A program made the position numbers and the translations under genes. A stretch of DNA of 64,000 nucleotides from Adiantum capillus-veneris (Eukaryota > Streptophyta > Polypodiopsida > Polypodiales > Pteridaceae): positions 89,788,221 through 89,852,220 of the forward strand of contig CM043956.1 of the NCBI GenBank assembly GCA_014529385.2. Reading direction: 5' to 3'. The notes below the pieces were generated by a model, which was given only the letters and a program-made list of their open reading frames with translations, did not search any database and had not been told where the DNA came from. Positions 22,335 through 32,653 of the stretch are shown piece after piece (positions within the stretch are counted from its first letter, which is position 1; every line of letters begins with the position of its first letter).

Positions 22335-22447
22335 ATCTCCTATTTATTCAGATTTTTTTCCCGTGTTGGCCCTAGAGTGCAGAGCTCAGCCATCGTCCGT
22401 ATTATCCCTCTAGTGCAAAGCTCACCCATCGTCCACGCAATGATCGC

Positions 22448-22605
22448 CATGTGTATGAAGCTATCCATGATAAAGCTATTTTTTATTAAAAAAGGAGGGG
22501 GTGCAAAGCTCACCGATCGTCCGCACGCGCGCAAATGATCAGTGAGCTTTGCAGTCCCCCTTTTTTTGTGTAAAAAATAGCTTTATGGATAGCTTTATAC
22601 ACATG
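22448..22605. repeat. 158-bp foldback (MITE-like) inverted repeat
   Basis: The left arm starts CATGTGTATGAAGCTATCCA, then AAAGCTATTTTTT, GGAGGGGGTGCAAAGCTCAC. The right arm mirrors this: GTGAGCTTTGCAGTCCCCC, AAAAAATAGCTTTATGGATA, TACACATG. The centre is CGTCCGCACGCGCGCAAATGATC. A copy of the left outer end recurs at 22689 (GCCATGTGTATTAAGTTATC). There is no coding capacity. A small non-autonomous DNA element is likely but no target duplication is clear. Confidence 0.75.
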
Positions 22606-22782
22606 ACAATTAAGCACCTCGCCATCTCACCATCTCATTGAGAATGATGTAGAGCCGTTCCGATGTTTATATATACACATACAATAATGATCGCCATGTG
22701 TATTAAGTTATCCATAAAGCTTGGAAATGCCTTGATTGACATATATATTAAGTGTAGTGAACTTTAGAAAGCACAATAAGTG

Positions 22783-22990
22783 CTTCAAGGTCTTCTTATC
22801 CGGAACTTCATCTCTTGGAATGCACTAATTGGGGGATATGCCCTCAAGGGATGAGGCCAAGAAGTCTGGGCTTTTTTGAGCGGATGATAAGCGAGGGAGT
22901 GTCTCCAAATGCAATCACCTATGCTTGCATCTTGATAGCATGTGGAAACTCGGGTTAAGGCAATGTGCTAGGTTTCTTCTACCAATGCTA
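22783..22990 (+). pseudogene. PPR-repeat fragment
   Basis: The frame reads RNFISWNALIGGYALKG, a stop, then VWAFFERMISEGVSPNAITY and ACILIACGNSG, another stop, then GNVLGFF. This is a classic plant PPR unit join with two nonsense codons. No other PPR unit is contiguous. Confidence 0.75.
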
Positions 22991-24339
22991 GGTACAAGTC
23001 CTTCAACTCCACAGCTGGATGATCTTTTCAATTCAAATGGAGTTGTAAATGTGTTGCCTCAAGTTTATGTGAAGATACAAAGTGATCTTTCTGGAGACAC
23101 TATTTCTTCAAAAGTCATGTCTCCAAACATTGTACAGGTTATATAAACCCCCCTCCCCCCAAAAAGGAGAATTTCTTTACTCAAAGGAGAAGCTTTAGGT
23201 TCTACACGTTCAACAACTGTTAAGGTGGCCATCAAGACACCACCCTGCTACAAAACCCTAGGCATTGCCTCAAAGGACATGTCCCGGCGATCGAGGCTAG
23301 TTCTATCGTTGATACATTACCACATTGTCCGCCTTTAGCAAATCAAGTTGCGAGGGTTGGAGATGACATTTTGGGGCTTGATGGTTTCAACACTTCTGGC
23401 TCGCTATGTGTCACAACCAGATTTTTCACTAAATGTATCGTCAGCTTCTCAATCTACTTTATCAAGGGCTTTTTATATAGGCCAATCCTTGTATACATCT
23501 TCTTCTAAACCACCATTTCCATTTCCAATTAGTGAGATAGCCATCCATGCAAAATCAGGGAGCATAAGATTCCAACAAGAAAAATGGTTCGAAACAAGGT
23601 CGGCTGTTTGGGCTGATAGTCTTAGCAAGGGCTTGATTGATTTGAACATAGCAAGCCATAATATTCTTGATACTTCTTTTACTGGTTTAATTTTCTAGTT
23701 TGAACTTGGTTACTCACGTTCTCCTCTATTTTTGGGCAGCTAAAAGAAATCCTTGAGCATACATAGGTATCGATTTCGATCAATTGCAAACTAAAAGAAT
23801 AAATAAGAGTACGACAAGCATAGGAAAATCGACAGGCAAGAGTATGACGCAGATGGGTTTGAATCGAGGAGACCTAGTATGGGGTTGGAACCAATAGATT
23901 CCACCCCATAAGGTTTTTCAAATCAGGAACAATAGTATGGTGGATCTAGATGAATTGGATCTAATAGCTTGCTATAGTAATGGCAGCCATACTCATGTGT
24001 GTTCTACCTTGGCAGGTTTATTAAAGAGACGACATGAATTATGGTAGGATATTGGCAATCTAAACACAACCACTGATCTTTTTACTAAACATGGGCTTGA
24101 ACAAGATTTCTTAAAATCCGAATAAAGTAAATGTGAGATTGATTTGAATCACGCTCTGCTTAAAACCTCTCTATATGTAGCATGATTGGCTTTGTAAGAT
24201 GAGAAATTGAAACGGAGAATTGTAGCATACCTTATACATTCTTTCTTAAGATAATTCTTATTATTATTATTGAAATTTGCAAAGGACTAATTAGAATCAA
24301 AAGATCTAACAAGGTGAGTAGTAAAGAACATAAAAATTT
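22991..24339. other. Unassigned stretch with a 116-codon open frame
   Basis: The open frame 23348-23698 (+) encodes a Ser-rich product (YVSQPDFSLNVSSASQS, FETRSAVWADSLSKGLIDL) that I do not recognise. Near 24090 a phrase DLFTKHGLEQDF faintly recalls the C-terminus of copia RNase H, too weakly to call. No terminal repeats are seen. Confidence 0.3.
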
Positions 24340-24995
24340 TAATTTGTTTATTATGGATATATGCTACGGATGAAGATCTACAAGATAAAGTTGTTTTTCA
24401 TGATCAAGCTGAAATCTCAATAGGTAAATATTTATCTGATGATACAGGTCGAGAAACTCCCAAGGTTTTTCATGATGGCTATGAAGCTAGAGGGGGTGAT
24501 GATGCTAAATCATCCTTGATACTGCATAAAATGCACACGATTTTTCATTTGCTTGGACAATGTGCCAGATGTGGCTGGATTTGGATGCTATTCCTGTTGA
24601 TTCTTATGTCAGTGATGTCTTGGCTGCCAGTAAAAGGGAGCCACATTTCTTTAATGCTTTCTGGTAACAAGCTTAAGTTGCCAAAATTTTATGAGATGTG
24701 GGTGTTGCACTATGCTTCAGGTGAAGCTCTAGTATATTGTGGAGCCCATCAATGCTATGTGATCTCAATGGTGTTTGATCCAGGATATTCTAAGGATATT
24801 CATAGGCAGATTCGATATGGATGGATATTGTTAAGTATGCATAGTAATTGCGTGCTATTTGAACCAAGGGTAGCATATTTGCACCAGAAATGCTTAATGT
24901 TGATTGATACAGGAAATGTATGCTCATGTGGATATTATGATGCTCTAGTGTGTGGAAAATTCCTTATTATCCCATTTGATCCTGGGGGTTACTAA
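24340..24995 (+). CDS. Unidentified open stretch of about 218 codons
   Basis: The frame is open upstream of the first good start and reads DEDLQDKVVFHDQAE, GKYLSDDTGRETPKVFHD, then a hydrophobic piece MLFLLILMSVMSWLPV, LHYASGEALVYCGAHQCYVI, and ends FLIIPFDPGGY. It has several Cys and aromatic residues and one possible membrane segment. I recognise no family, and no clean ATG with a good context opens it. It could be an exon of a decayed host gene or part of an element. It is the longest unexplained frame in the insertion. Confidence 0.3.
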
Positions 24996-25522
24996 AGTGC
25001 AAGTTGCAGATGTAGAGGATACCAGATGCCTGATGTAGCAGGCTACATGATACAAGGTTTTTTTTTTTCTATGCTAAGTCAGAAGAGTGTTTGGTTATGC
25101 ATTCAATAAGATTATATGATTGTCTTCCAACTGACTTCTTTGGACAATTGATGAAGTATCTTCACATCTTTTGAGTTGGTTCTGCTACCAGAACTTGAGG
25201 TAAAGGACTTGACGGCCATTCCGTGTGCAAACAGAGTAAGACATACTTGAGCTTGACAGGGCTCCTTAAAGAGAGCTTAATGGTCATTCCATGATTTAAT
25301 GCTTTGAAGATACGGTAGATATAGTTCATAGATTTTTGATGGGCAGCTACCTAATGCTTAAGCTAGAACATCGATGATAGGGTATAAGCCTTATTTTGTT
25401 TTTCATAGGTTTACTAGTAATGTGAGTCTGATGATGGAAAGAACTTAAGGTACCTTTAACAGATACAGATTGAAGTGCAGTTGGCACAGATCGGAGGCTC
25501 TGCAGGTTTACAGCGGGTGGAT

Positions 25523-25666
25523 GTCGTGCAGCTTCGCTTCCATGTAATTGATGATTGCGATGGTTGCCAGAGCTGTCAGTGTCTCTTGTTCTCTCTCTTT
25601 CACACCTCCCACAGTCAAAGGCTCGACGCTTGCCTGGCTCACGTAGCGAACACATATTCCCCGACA
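25523..25666 (+). repeat. Second copy of the LTR 3' end
   Basis: It joins GTCGTGCAGCTTCGCTTCC (matching 15645-15668) directly to the text shared with 18071-18191 and ends CCCCGACA. No primer-binding site follows, as expected for a 3' LTR. Confidence 0.65.
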
Positions 25667-26116
25667 ATGTGGTAGTAATTAAACAACACATAAATCTTTT
25701 GTGAGTGCGGGGTGGTAAGTGGGGATTGACTAAGGTTGTCAATCGTGGACGGGTGGACCTGATTAGTCAGGTAACTATCCATTCCGGTGCACTAAAACGT
25801 TTAGAAATTTCTTCACTTGGAAGAAGAATCCACCAACGGCTGTTCCCTCACATATGTTAGGGGGAAAAAAGCATTGCCTAAGGAAACCTTAATATAATGA
25901 TGGAAGTTATAGGGCCAGAATAGTTTTTTTTAGTGGTCCCGTTTTCACTGCGAGACGGGACTAGGTCTTCTTCTAGGGCTATAAACCTAAACCATTATCA
26001 ATGGTAAGGGTGAATTCCCTGGAATTCTTCTTGTTTAAGGACTCTGAATTTAGTAGGCCTAGAGATCTATCAATGGTCCCATCCCGTATTTGGAGTGGCG
26101 GTTTGGGGACCTTACA
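25667..26116. other. Right end of the 13.3-kb insertion
   Basis: About 450 bp between the second LTR end and the ACCTTACA terminus. It includes a CCCGTTTTCACTGCGAGACGGGA inverted repeat near 25940. I see no coding sequence. Its terminal inverted match to 12824 suggests that it belongs to the outermost element. Confidence 0.4.
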
Positions 26117-26787
26117 TATTGGGAGTTAGAGATGCTTGGGGAGCTGCCTTCACTTAGGCAAGAGGAGACCGTTGAGATTTCCAAACGAGGAGGGAGGTGC
26201 TGAGGGTTGTCGTGAGCAAGCCAAGAAGATCCAGGCAGCAGGTCGAGTAGGGCTGAAATTAGAAGTCTATGGCAAAGAGCCCCAACATGATAAACTGCCT
26301 TGAAGTACCACAATGTGCACTCCTTTTCGGGACATTTTTGTATTGATATTAGTTTGATATTTTCCCAAACCAATGTTAGCTTTCTCTCTTGCTTCTTTGT
26401 TCAATGGTGCTTTGGTGCATGTGTGCTTTTAATCAGTGTTAAGTGAGCAAGTAGTTCCTATATGGTTGTGGTGGATATCTTGAGTATGCCGGCTAGCAGG
26501 AAGGTTTGAGTCTGCCAATGGTCTTGGGGTGTTTGTGGGTATCGGGACTACTTATATGGGAGTGTACGATGCTATCAAGGGTCCAAGATTGAGATAATTG
26601 ATTGCGTGCTTTGCAACCGGGTCTATATAGTAAGGGTTGGTCGGGTACGGGATTGGAGAGTGATTGTTTGTAGATCGGGAATCTAGGTGTGTGTTTACAA
26701 GGGGATAGGGGTGCTGTGAACTCACTGGGCTATAGAGAGGCATTCACTCAGTGTGTTGGTGGTTTTCTCATTTCCCCCTTTCCAACA
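26117..26787. repeat. Right third of the split LTR (unit D)
   Basis: It resumes at GGAGTTAGAGATGCTTGG, where unit C broke off, and matches unit A from about 4758 to its end at AACA, followed by TTGG (26788-26791). Together with 11588-12823 it rebuilds one LTR. Confidence 0.8.
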
Positions 26788-27550
26788 TTGGGAGGAATCC
26801 AAAGCTGTTAAGCAAATCACCAGTAAGGAAATGGAAAAATTTCTGTATGAGCATATATGCTGCAAGTTTGGTGTCCCATTGGAGCTATTATCTGACAGAG
26901 GACCAAGATTTAGAGGTGGAATATTTGATTTTCTATGCAAGAAACTCAATATAGAGCACACATACAACACTCCTTATTATCCTTAGTGCAATGGTCTCAA
27001 TGAGAGATTCAATGGGGAGTTGGTCAAAATTCTAAAAAGATGACTCAAACTCATGGTAAAACTTGGGATGCTAAGTTACCTTGTGCTTTTTGGGCATATA
27101 GGACTGCTCTGAAGACAAGTACATGTTTTTCCCCATATCACTTGGTTTATGGTATGGAGGTTGTGTTGCCTATTGGTGTTGAGATTCCCACACTTAAGCT
27201 TTTGTCATTTGAGCATGAACAAAGGGTTGTTTGGCAGAAAGGTTGTTTAGTCTACAATGCTTGCAATTGAACAAAACTTAGCTTTGGACTACTTTGAGGA
27301 GGTATGTAAGAAGGCTCAAATGAAGGCAGATGAATGCATGAAGGACAAAGGAATTGAAAAGGGTGATCTTGTTTTGCGCTACAATAGTAATTTGGACAAT
27401 ACTTTTCAGAAGAAGTTTCAGATTAAATGGCAAGGTCCTTTTGCTTTTGTGAACAAACTTGATAATGGCACATATCTGTTGGCTCATTTGAGTGGTTCAC
27501 AACATATCTCATCTGTCATGATTTTCATCAAACATGCCAAGTATAGTTGA
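26788..27550 (+). pseudogene. Ty3/gypsy integrase, core C-half and C-terminal domain (unit D)
   Basis: It reads EESKAVKQITSKEMEKFLYE, LLSDRGPRF, NTPYYP, a stop, then CNGLNERFNGE: this is the only unit that keeps the catalytic Glu. After a frame change it continues TWDAKLPCAFWAYRTALK, then another frame carries the C-terminal module with GDLVLRYNSN, IKWQGPFAFV and HLSGSQHISSVM, ending KHAKYS and a stop. This C-terminal module is the most complete in the array. Immediately beyond lies the RT on the other strand. Confidence 0.87.
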
Positions 27551-27559
27551 CATGTTTCT

Positions 27560-28869
27560 TTCATGTTTTTGATTGCATCCATCTTTTTTGGACAAGGCCT
27601 TCTACCATAAGGACCACACATATGCCCCACAATCAACACTTCATTAACACCAAATACAGATTTTTGCCCTGACAAGATAAGATTAACTTCATCGAGCTTT
27701 GACAAAATCTTCTCACAATCTTTGATATGTTCTGCAACAAACTTACGGCACCCCCTTGAATCCATAGCTTCACCTTTATCTGTCTTCACATCCTTTGATG
27801 GGCACATCATTCAAGAATTGGCATTGTGATTTGAGTTATGAAGTCACGTAGAGCCTTGTTCATCCCATTCATCATATGTGCAACTAAATTTGTTGCTCCT
27901 TGAGGTAAGGTATGCATCCTTACCACTCCCAAAGGTTCTTTCATAGTTTTCAGATCTCTTTTGTCAACATCTAGTTGAAATTGATCGTATCCTGAATAGA
28001 GACCCCCGATTGAGTAAATTGACCTTCTTGCAAACACCTCTGTAAACTCATTTACTATAGGTCCTATAGCCACATTCCTAATGGTGACCTTGTTTACAGG
28101 TTGCAGATCTTGTATGAATCGCAAAGCTCCATTCTTCTTAGGCATAGTGAACCACTTGTCCGAATATGGCGCGCAAGAAGGCTCCAAGATACCCATGCTA
28201 ATCTTTTCATTGAGTATTTCTATTAACTTTGGAAAATGTGCTTTCGGAACCGGAATTGGGTGTAATTCCAAGGTACATGAGAGTGAAGATCACCATAGGT
28301 GCAACAACATTAGGATCAACACACCCTATCTCATGTGGTTGGAAAGCAAAAGCCTTACCATGTCATGAAAGCATTTTTTAAAAACTCTTCTCCTCTTCTT
28401 CTATTAAAAAATCTTCACAACCAACTTTTATCTCCTTTAGGGATTCCATTGTGAACTTGTGTCCAGTTCTTTTTGGATCCCTGAGACTTGACTGCAAAGA
28501 AGCTTGCTCTAGCTTTTTCCTGCAAATTAATGGTAAAGGTAAGGCCACTTGTCTCACTTTCTTTGCCACCGGTTTGTACTTGGTCTCCACACGCACTTTC
28601 GGTCCTTCATTAGCATTGAAATCTTTCTGATCTTCAAAAGCCTCAATCACAACATACATTTCCATAGAGTATACTTCCACAATGTGGGTTCCATCTTGCA
28701 TGCTAGAGTCCATTACAGCCTCAAGCTCAATCATAGTATCTACATGAGAAACTTGTTCAAAGAAACTTGAAATGAATTCACTATCCTCTATGAAACCATT
28801 TTCTTTCATGTATTTTTGTACACTATATACATATTGTCGTGCACTTATTTTCATATCCTCAAGATTCAT
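27560..28869 (-). pseudogene. Ty3/gypsy reverse transcriptase with N-terminal linker (unit D element)
   Basis: On the minus strand 28869-28378 gives the pre-RT linker (KVRVETKYKPVAKKVR, SLRDPKRTGHKFT). After stops and a frameshift near 28275, 28271-27807 gives the fingers and palm: LNEKISMGILEPSCAPYSD, MPKKNGALRFIQDLQPVNK, LYSGYDQFQLD, PLPQGATNL. The thumb follows (LSGQKSVFGVNEVLIVGH). The first catalytic Asp is Gly (GGLYSGYD) and the Asp-Asp pair reads Asn-Asp. RNase H and integrase, expected next on this strand, are missing; the reading stops at KKMDAIKNM and meets the convergent integrase. Confidence 0.85.
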
Positions 28870-29039
28870 AAAACATAATGACCCATGCTCTATTAATCCC
28901 TGAAAACCTGTAGAAAAAGCTTCTTCTTGCTTTGGGTCAAGCGAGAGTCTTTTTCTTCTTGTACCATTGCAATCCCGCTTTACAATGGTACATGGACAAA
29001 ACCCCTTGTTTCCCTATACTCTTTGAACTCTTTGTTCGC

Positions 29040-30165
29040 TTTTGGTAGAGGATACTCACAAAGACTATTGTGGTTCCTCTCGTGATTCACACACACACAG
29101 TCAAAAATTACACAGCTCGCTTCTCATTTCTGCTCTTTACCCTAGCATAAGTAGAACCATCATCGAAGACCTTGGTTTCCATGCAAACGGCTATGATGTA
29201 TGGCTGCCCAAGGATAAGAGGATAGGTAGACATCTCCTAAACAAAGGTTTTGCTCATCCTTCACATTACCAATTGTCACTTTCACATTTGGACAAGCCCC
29301 ATACATCTCTCTTTGATGAGTTATTTACAGCTCTAATGATCCACCCATGGTCTGTGTCTATCGGCCACTTACCCTTCATGTAAAGACTCTTGGACATAAG
29401 ATTGATCTCAGAGCCATGATCTATCAATGCAACATATGGCTCCTCAAGATCACCCACCTTGACTAAAGTTTTTGTTGTAGCTCTTGCCCAATGAATTTTG
29501 GAGTAGTGGCTTTTATAGGAGGCTTCATTATCATCATCATCATCTGCAAATCTAGCATGTGCATCTCTTCGAGAAGACTGGTAGCATCCTACCACACTTT
29601 CATCACAATCACTCTCTTGGACATGTATTCCATGTGCCTTAAGTGACTCCCCTTCACCCTCAGACTGTGAAGGAATAGACTCAATGAGAGTTTGCCTCTT
29701 TCTTTTTATGATATCTATAATTTCTTCATGAAACGTGTGTTTAGCAATGCCAAGAACCTCACCAAAGATAAAGTCAACTTTGCTATTCAAAATCCTTTCC
29801 TCCAATATCTGCTTTAAGTTTGTTGCAGCTTCAATGTCAGATTGTAGCTTGTATGCAGGGCCTTTTTCTTTAGCTTTTCCTTGCTCTTTCTTCTTCCCTA
29901 TAGATGCCTCCTCCATAGGAATCTCAGGAGGAGGAGGCACATGTGGTGGAGCCTCATAAGAAGGTTCTGGATCCTTTCTTCCACCAGCTCTTGTAACCCT
30001 CTTTGAAGTAGAAGGACCTGCATCTCCGTTCTCAAATATGCGCTTCTCTTTCACAATTGCTTCATTGTTATAGAATTTTGCAAGATGTGCATGCATTGAT
30101 AAAGATTCCACAGGGTCATCCCAACCTGTTGTATGGCATATGCAATCACCAGCTTCATGTAATAC
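29040..30165 (-). pseudogene. Ty3/gypsy gag C-terminus and aspartic protease
   Basis: The protease would cut the polyprotein. The minus-strand frame 30111-29266 has an acidic/basic linker (PPPPEIPMEEASIGKKKEQG, ASYKSHYSKIHWARATTKT), then GDLEEPYVALIDHGSEINLM with the protease triad written DHG, not DTG, and KGKWPIDTDHGW. After a frameshift near 29310 the fold continues as ACPNVKVTIGNVKDEQN and LILGQPYIIAVCMETKVFD. The frame is continuous with gag upstream apart from one stop. Confidence 0.8.
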
Positions 30166-31359
30166 CTATTTAGTTACCTTCCCTTTTTCGGTTGAGGCTA
30201 CTGCATATGGCCACAAGCTATCAACCTCCTCAAAATCATATGGAGTATAATTTAGCATTTTCTTTGGAATTAGCTCTATCTTTGTCCCATAGGTAGCACC
30301 CTCCACTGCAGAAATAGCATGACTAGTCGCCTTATCCTCCACTAACTTCCGCATACCTTCTTTTCCAAAGTTAGTTCCTAATGGCATAGATGTCTTCCAC
30401 AGATGGATATTGCCATCCTTAAAAAAACACAAGATCTCTTTTTAAGGCATCACTAAAGCTATCACAATCCCTTCTGCCATCGTCTGTGCCATCACACCAT
30501 ATGCATCTGTGCACAAATCCTTCTTTGCTTTGGGATTTTTGTCCTGCAGTAAAGCAGGTTGTCCTTTCTCTTCAAGCCTTGTTAGTTTGAACTTCATTTC
30601 TTGCATGCCCTTAACAAGCTCATCAAGCATTGAATTATCACCTTTTGGAATCACAAAAGTAGGCTTTGATGGAATCTTTGACGTGCTAGGAGGAGAGGTA
30701 GTACCATTCACCACCATCTTGTCCCTACGACGTTGCCTCTTAGCAAGCAATGAGACCGCATCTTCAACCTCTTTCCACTCAGCCTTAAGACCCTGTTCTG
30801 TATTCTTGTCTTCAAGGAGTAGCTCTAGCTTTTCTTGGAGCTCAGAACCTACAGCTTCAAGAAACAATTCAGTCTTTTCACTATCCAAAGGAGTTCACTC
30901 TGTTCCTGACAGCAGCAAAGCATAGCACCGCTCAAACTCTCTCAACAGTTCGGTGATGGAAAGTCCTTCTTTTGGCTTTGCAACCCATTCCAAGAAGGTT
31001 CTTTTTGTAACCCTTTTAGAGTCCATGAAGTATTCCTCCTTTAGGGCTAATTTGAATTGCTCCCAACCTTCTCCATGCTCCTCCTTGATTCCCCTTACAT
31101 GGTCTCTAATCTCGAGGACCACAACAAGCTCAAAACTACGAACCATGTCCACCTTTGGAACCCGTTGTAGCTCCATCTCCTTTACATAAACACAAAGAAA
31201 CTTTGTGACATCTTTCCCTTCAAATTGGTCCATTTTGTTCACAATAACTTGAAGGGCTTTGGTTGTTGCTGACACCTCTCTTCTTTCTGTAGCTTGTTGT
31301 TGCTGCATAAACATGGCGAATTCTTGAAACATTTGCATTGTGCCTTGATCAAAACGCAT
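30166..31359 (-). pseudogene. Ty3/gypsy gag
   Basis: The frame from 31359 stays open through the protease region with only three in-frame stops, at 30895-30897, 30442-30444 and 30166-30168, and no frameshift. It starts MRFDQGTMQMFQEFAMFM, then FEGKDVTKFLCVYVKEMEL, GEGWEQFKLALKEEYFMD and TKRTFLEWVAKPKEG (capsid-like gag core), a coiled-coil-like stretch (ELQEKLELLLEDKN), and a degenerate zinc knuckle around CFFKDGNIHLWK where two of the Cys are lost. The start is chosen because it lies just after the leader and primer-binding site. Confidence 0.82.
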
Positions 31360-31443
31360 CCCTTTTTGCTCTTGTTGATAAATAGCTTTAATTATTTGTA
31401 ATTAAAACTTTCAAAAAAAGTTTTTGAACCCCCACTCCAGCTG

Positions 31444-31462
31444 CTTCACGTCTGGTTCACCA
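31444..31462 (-). promoter_or_regulatory. Primer-binding site, TGGTGAACCAGACGTGAAG
   Basis: Minus strand, a few bases inside the LTR end at 31469 and upstream of gag. It differs at one base from the site at 18196-18213 over the shared length, linking the two gypsy elements to one lineage. Confidence 0.75.
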
Positions 31463-31468
31463 AAAAAA

Positions 31469-32653
31469 TGTCGGAATGTGTGCGGTCTAGATGGGAAGGT
31501 GCAAAACCTCTGGCTGTGAGAGTTCATGATGAGAGTCACAAACACTTTGCGAAAAGCGTTTGTGGAGAATCACCAACCCTCTTTCTAAGGGTGAATAAAA
31601 ATCTAAGAGCGTTCGTGATAGCAAAGTCACAAACCCTCTTTCCTATCGTGCTTGGAAATTTCTTGTTTCCGTAGTCGAGATTATGATGAGAGGATCATCA
31701 AATCACATTCAATTTTACTTAAGAAGACCATTTAAAAACACTAAAATTTCAGCCATGAAACCTCAATGCTCATACAAGCACAAATCTCATTCAAAACCCA
31801 AATCTTTGTCATGGTATCATGTAGCCTCACCCCCAATTATATAGTCATAACTTCAAACAGTTAAAAGGAATACTGGAGCTTCCACCTTCTTGGCGACCAT
31901 TTTCTGATTTTTCTGAGATTTAAGAGATTCTATATTGAAGCCAACACACCATTTTGATAAGGGGAAACCCTAATTCACTCCCTCACAGGCTCAGATACAA
32001 GATTCCGAAGAGGCGAGACTGCAGCACACATAGATTGGGCAACCATGGAAGCTATTGCATAGTAGAGCAAAGTATGTTTTTTTTATAGAATGCAGCCCTC
32101 CCTCTCTTACCCACGGCAATATGAGCTGATGTTTCAATTTTTGGGCCATTTTGCCATTTTGGACCAAAACTAGGTCATTTTTGACAAAAAATTTGCCATT
32201 TATGATGCAAAAAATCCCAAATGTAGTTAGAAAAATCCTTAAATTTGTGGGATTACTTGCATAATCATAAAAAGAATAGATAAGCATCATTTTTCATCAA
32301 TATACCATTTTGGGTTATTTTCCATGCAATCCTACAAAACGGCGCCTGTTTGTTGCTATTTTTGGCAGTTTTTGCTCGCATCAGTCTTTATAGACGAGAT
32401 GAGTGTGCCACCATGAAACACTTGGACTATGTACATTGGCAAACCAAATTAAGCATATTATCAAGTGGAAAAGCACACGAATGTGCTACATCCAGGGCCA
32501 CGACTCCCCGGATAGGTATGTACATGATAATGACAACAGTAGACGCTTCAACATATACCACAATATGTACATGATTGCTTTTATTTTCATACATTGAGAA
32601 GTGTCAAAAGTGAGGAGAATGTTTTTATTTCACACTATGTACATTCCATGACA
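31469..32653 (-). repeat. 5' LTR of the unit D gypsy element
   Basis: On the minus strand it starts TGTCATGGAATGTAC, just where a foreign RT frame breaks off, and ends CATTCCGACA beside the primer-binding site. Segments such as AAGTGTTTCATGGTGGCAC and GGGGAGTCGTGGCCCTGGATG align with a solo LTR at 43570-44623. No second LTR for this element is found in the window. Confidence 0.75.

Larger units (their letters stand above)
12824..26116. mobile_element. 13.3-kb composite insertion splitting the unit C/D LTR
   Basis: The boundaries are set by homology: unit A reads through the point where C stops and D resumes. The insert begins TGTAAGGT and ends ACCTTACA, which are exact inverted ends of TG...CA type, as expected for an LTR element. 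A clear target duplication is not visible (TGTGA left, TATTG right). Inside are an LTR end, primer-binding site and gag remnant, tandem repeats, PPR pieces and hairpins. I cannot pair two full LTRs, so I treat it as one LTR element enlarged and scrambled by later events. Confidence 0.6.
1154..28271. repeat. Four-unit rearranged Tat-like gypsy pol array, interrupted by a 13.3-kb insertion
   Basis: The same block recurs with integrase restarting near 1160, 5449, 9267 and 26815. Unit order is integrase core C-half and C-terminus (+), reverse-transcriptase segment (-), RNase H, zinc finger and integrase core N-half (+), then a 1.9-kb LTR splitting the integrase. The fourth unit keeps the integrase(+)/RT(-) junction but continues into protease and gag on the minus strand. 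All units carry stops, frameshifts and small deletions, and long stretches are nearly identical between units. I infer one rearrangement followed by tandem amplification, then insertion of 12824-26116. Confidence 0.8.

Noticed and set aside
24060-24160. Phrase DLFTKHGLEQDF as the end of a copia RNase H
   Set aside because: Only a dozen residues resemble it; the text upstream lacks any copia RNase H or RT motif.
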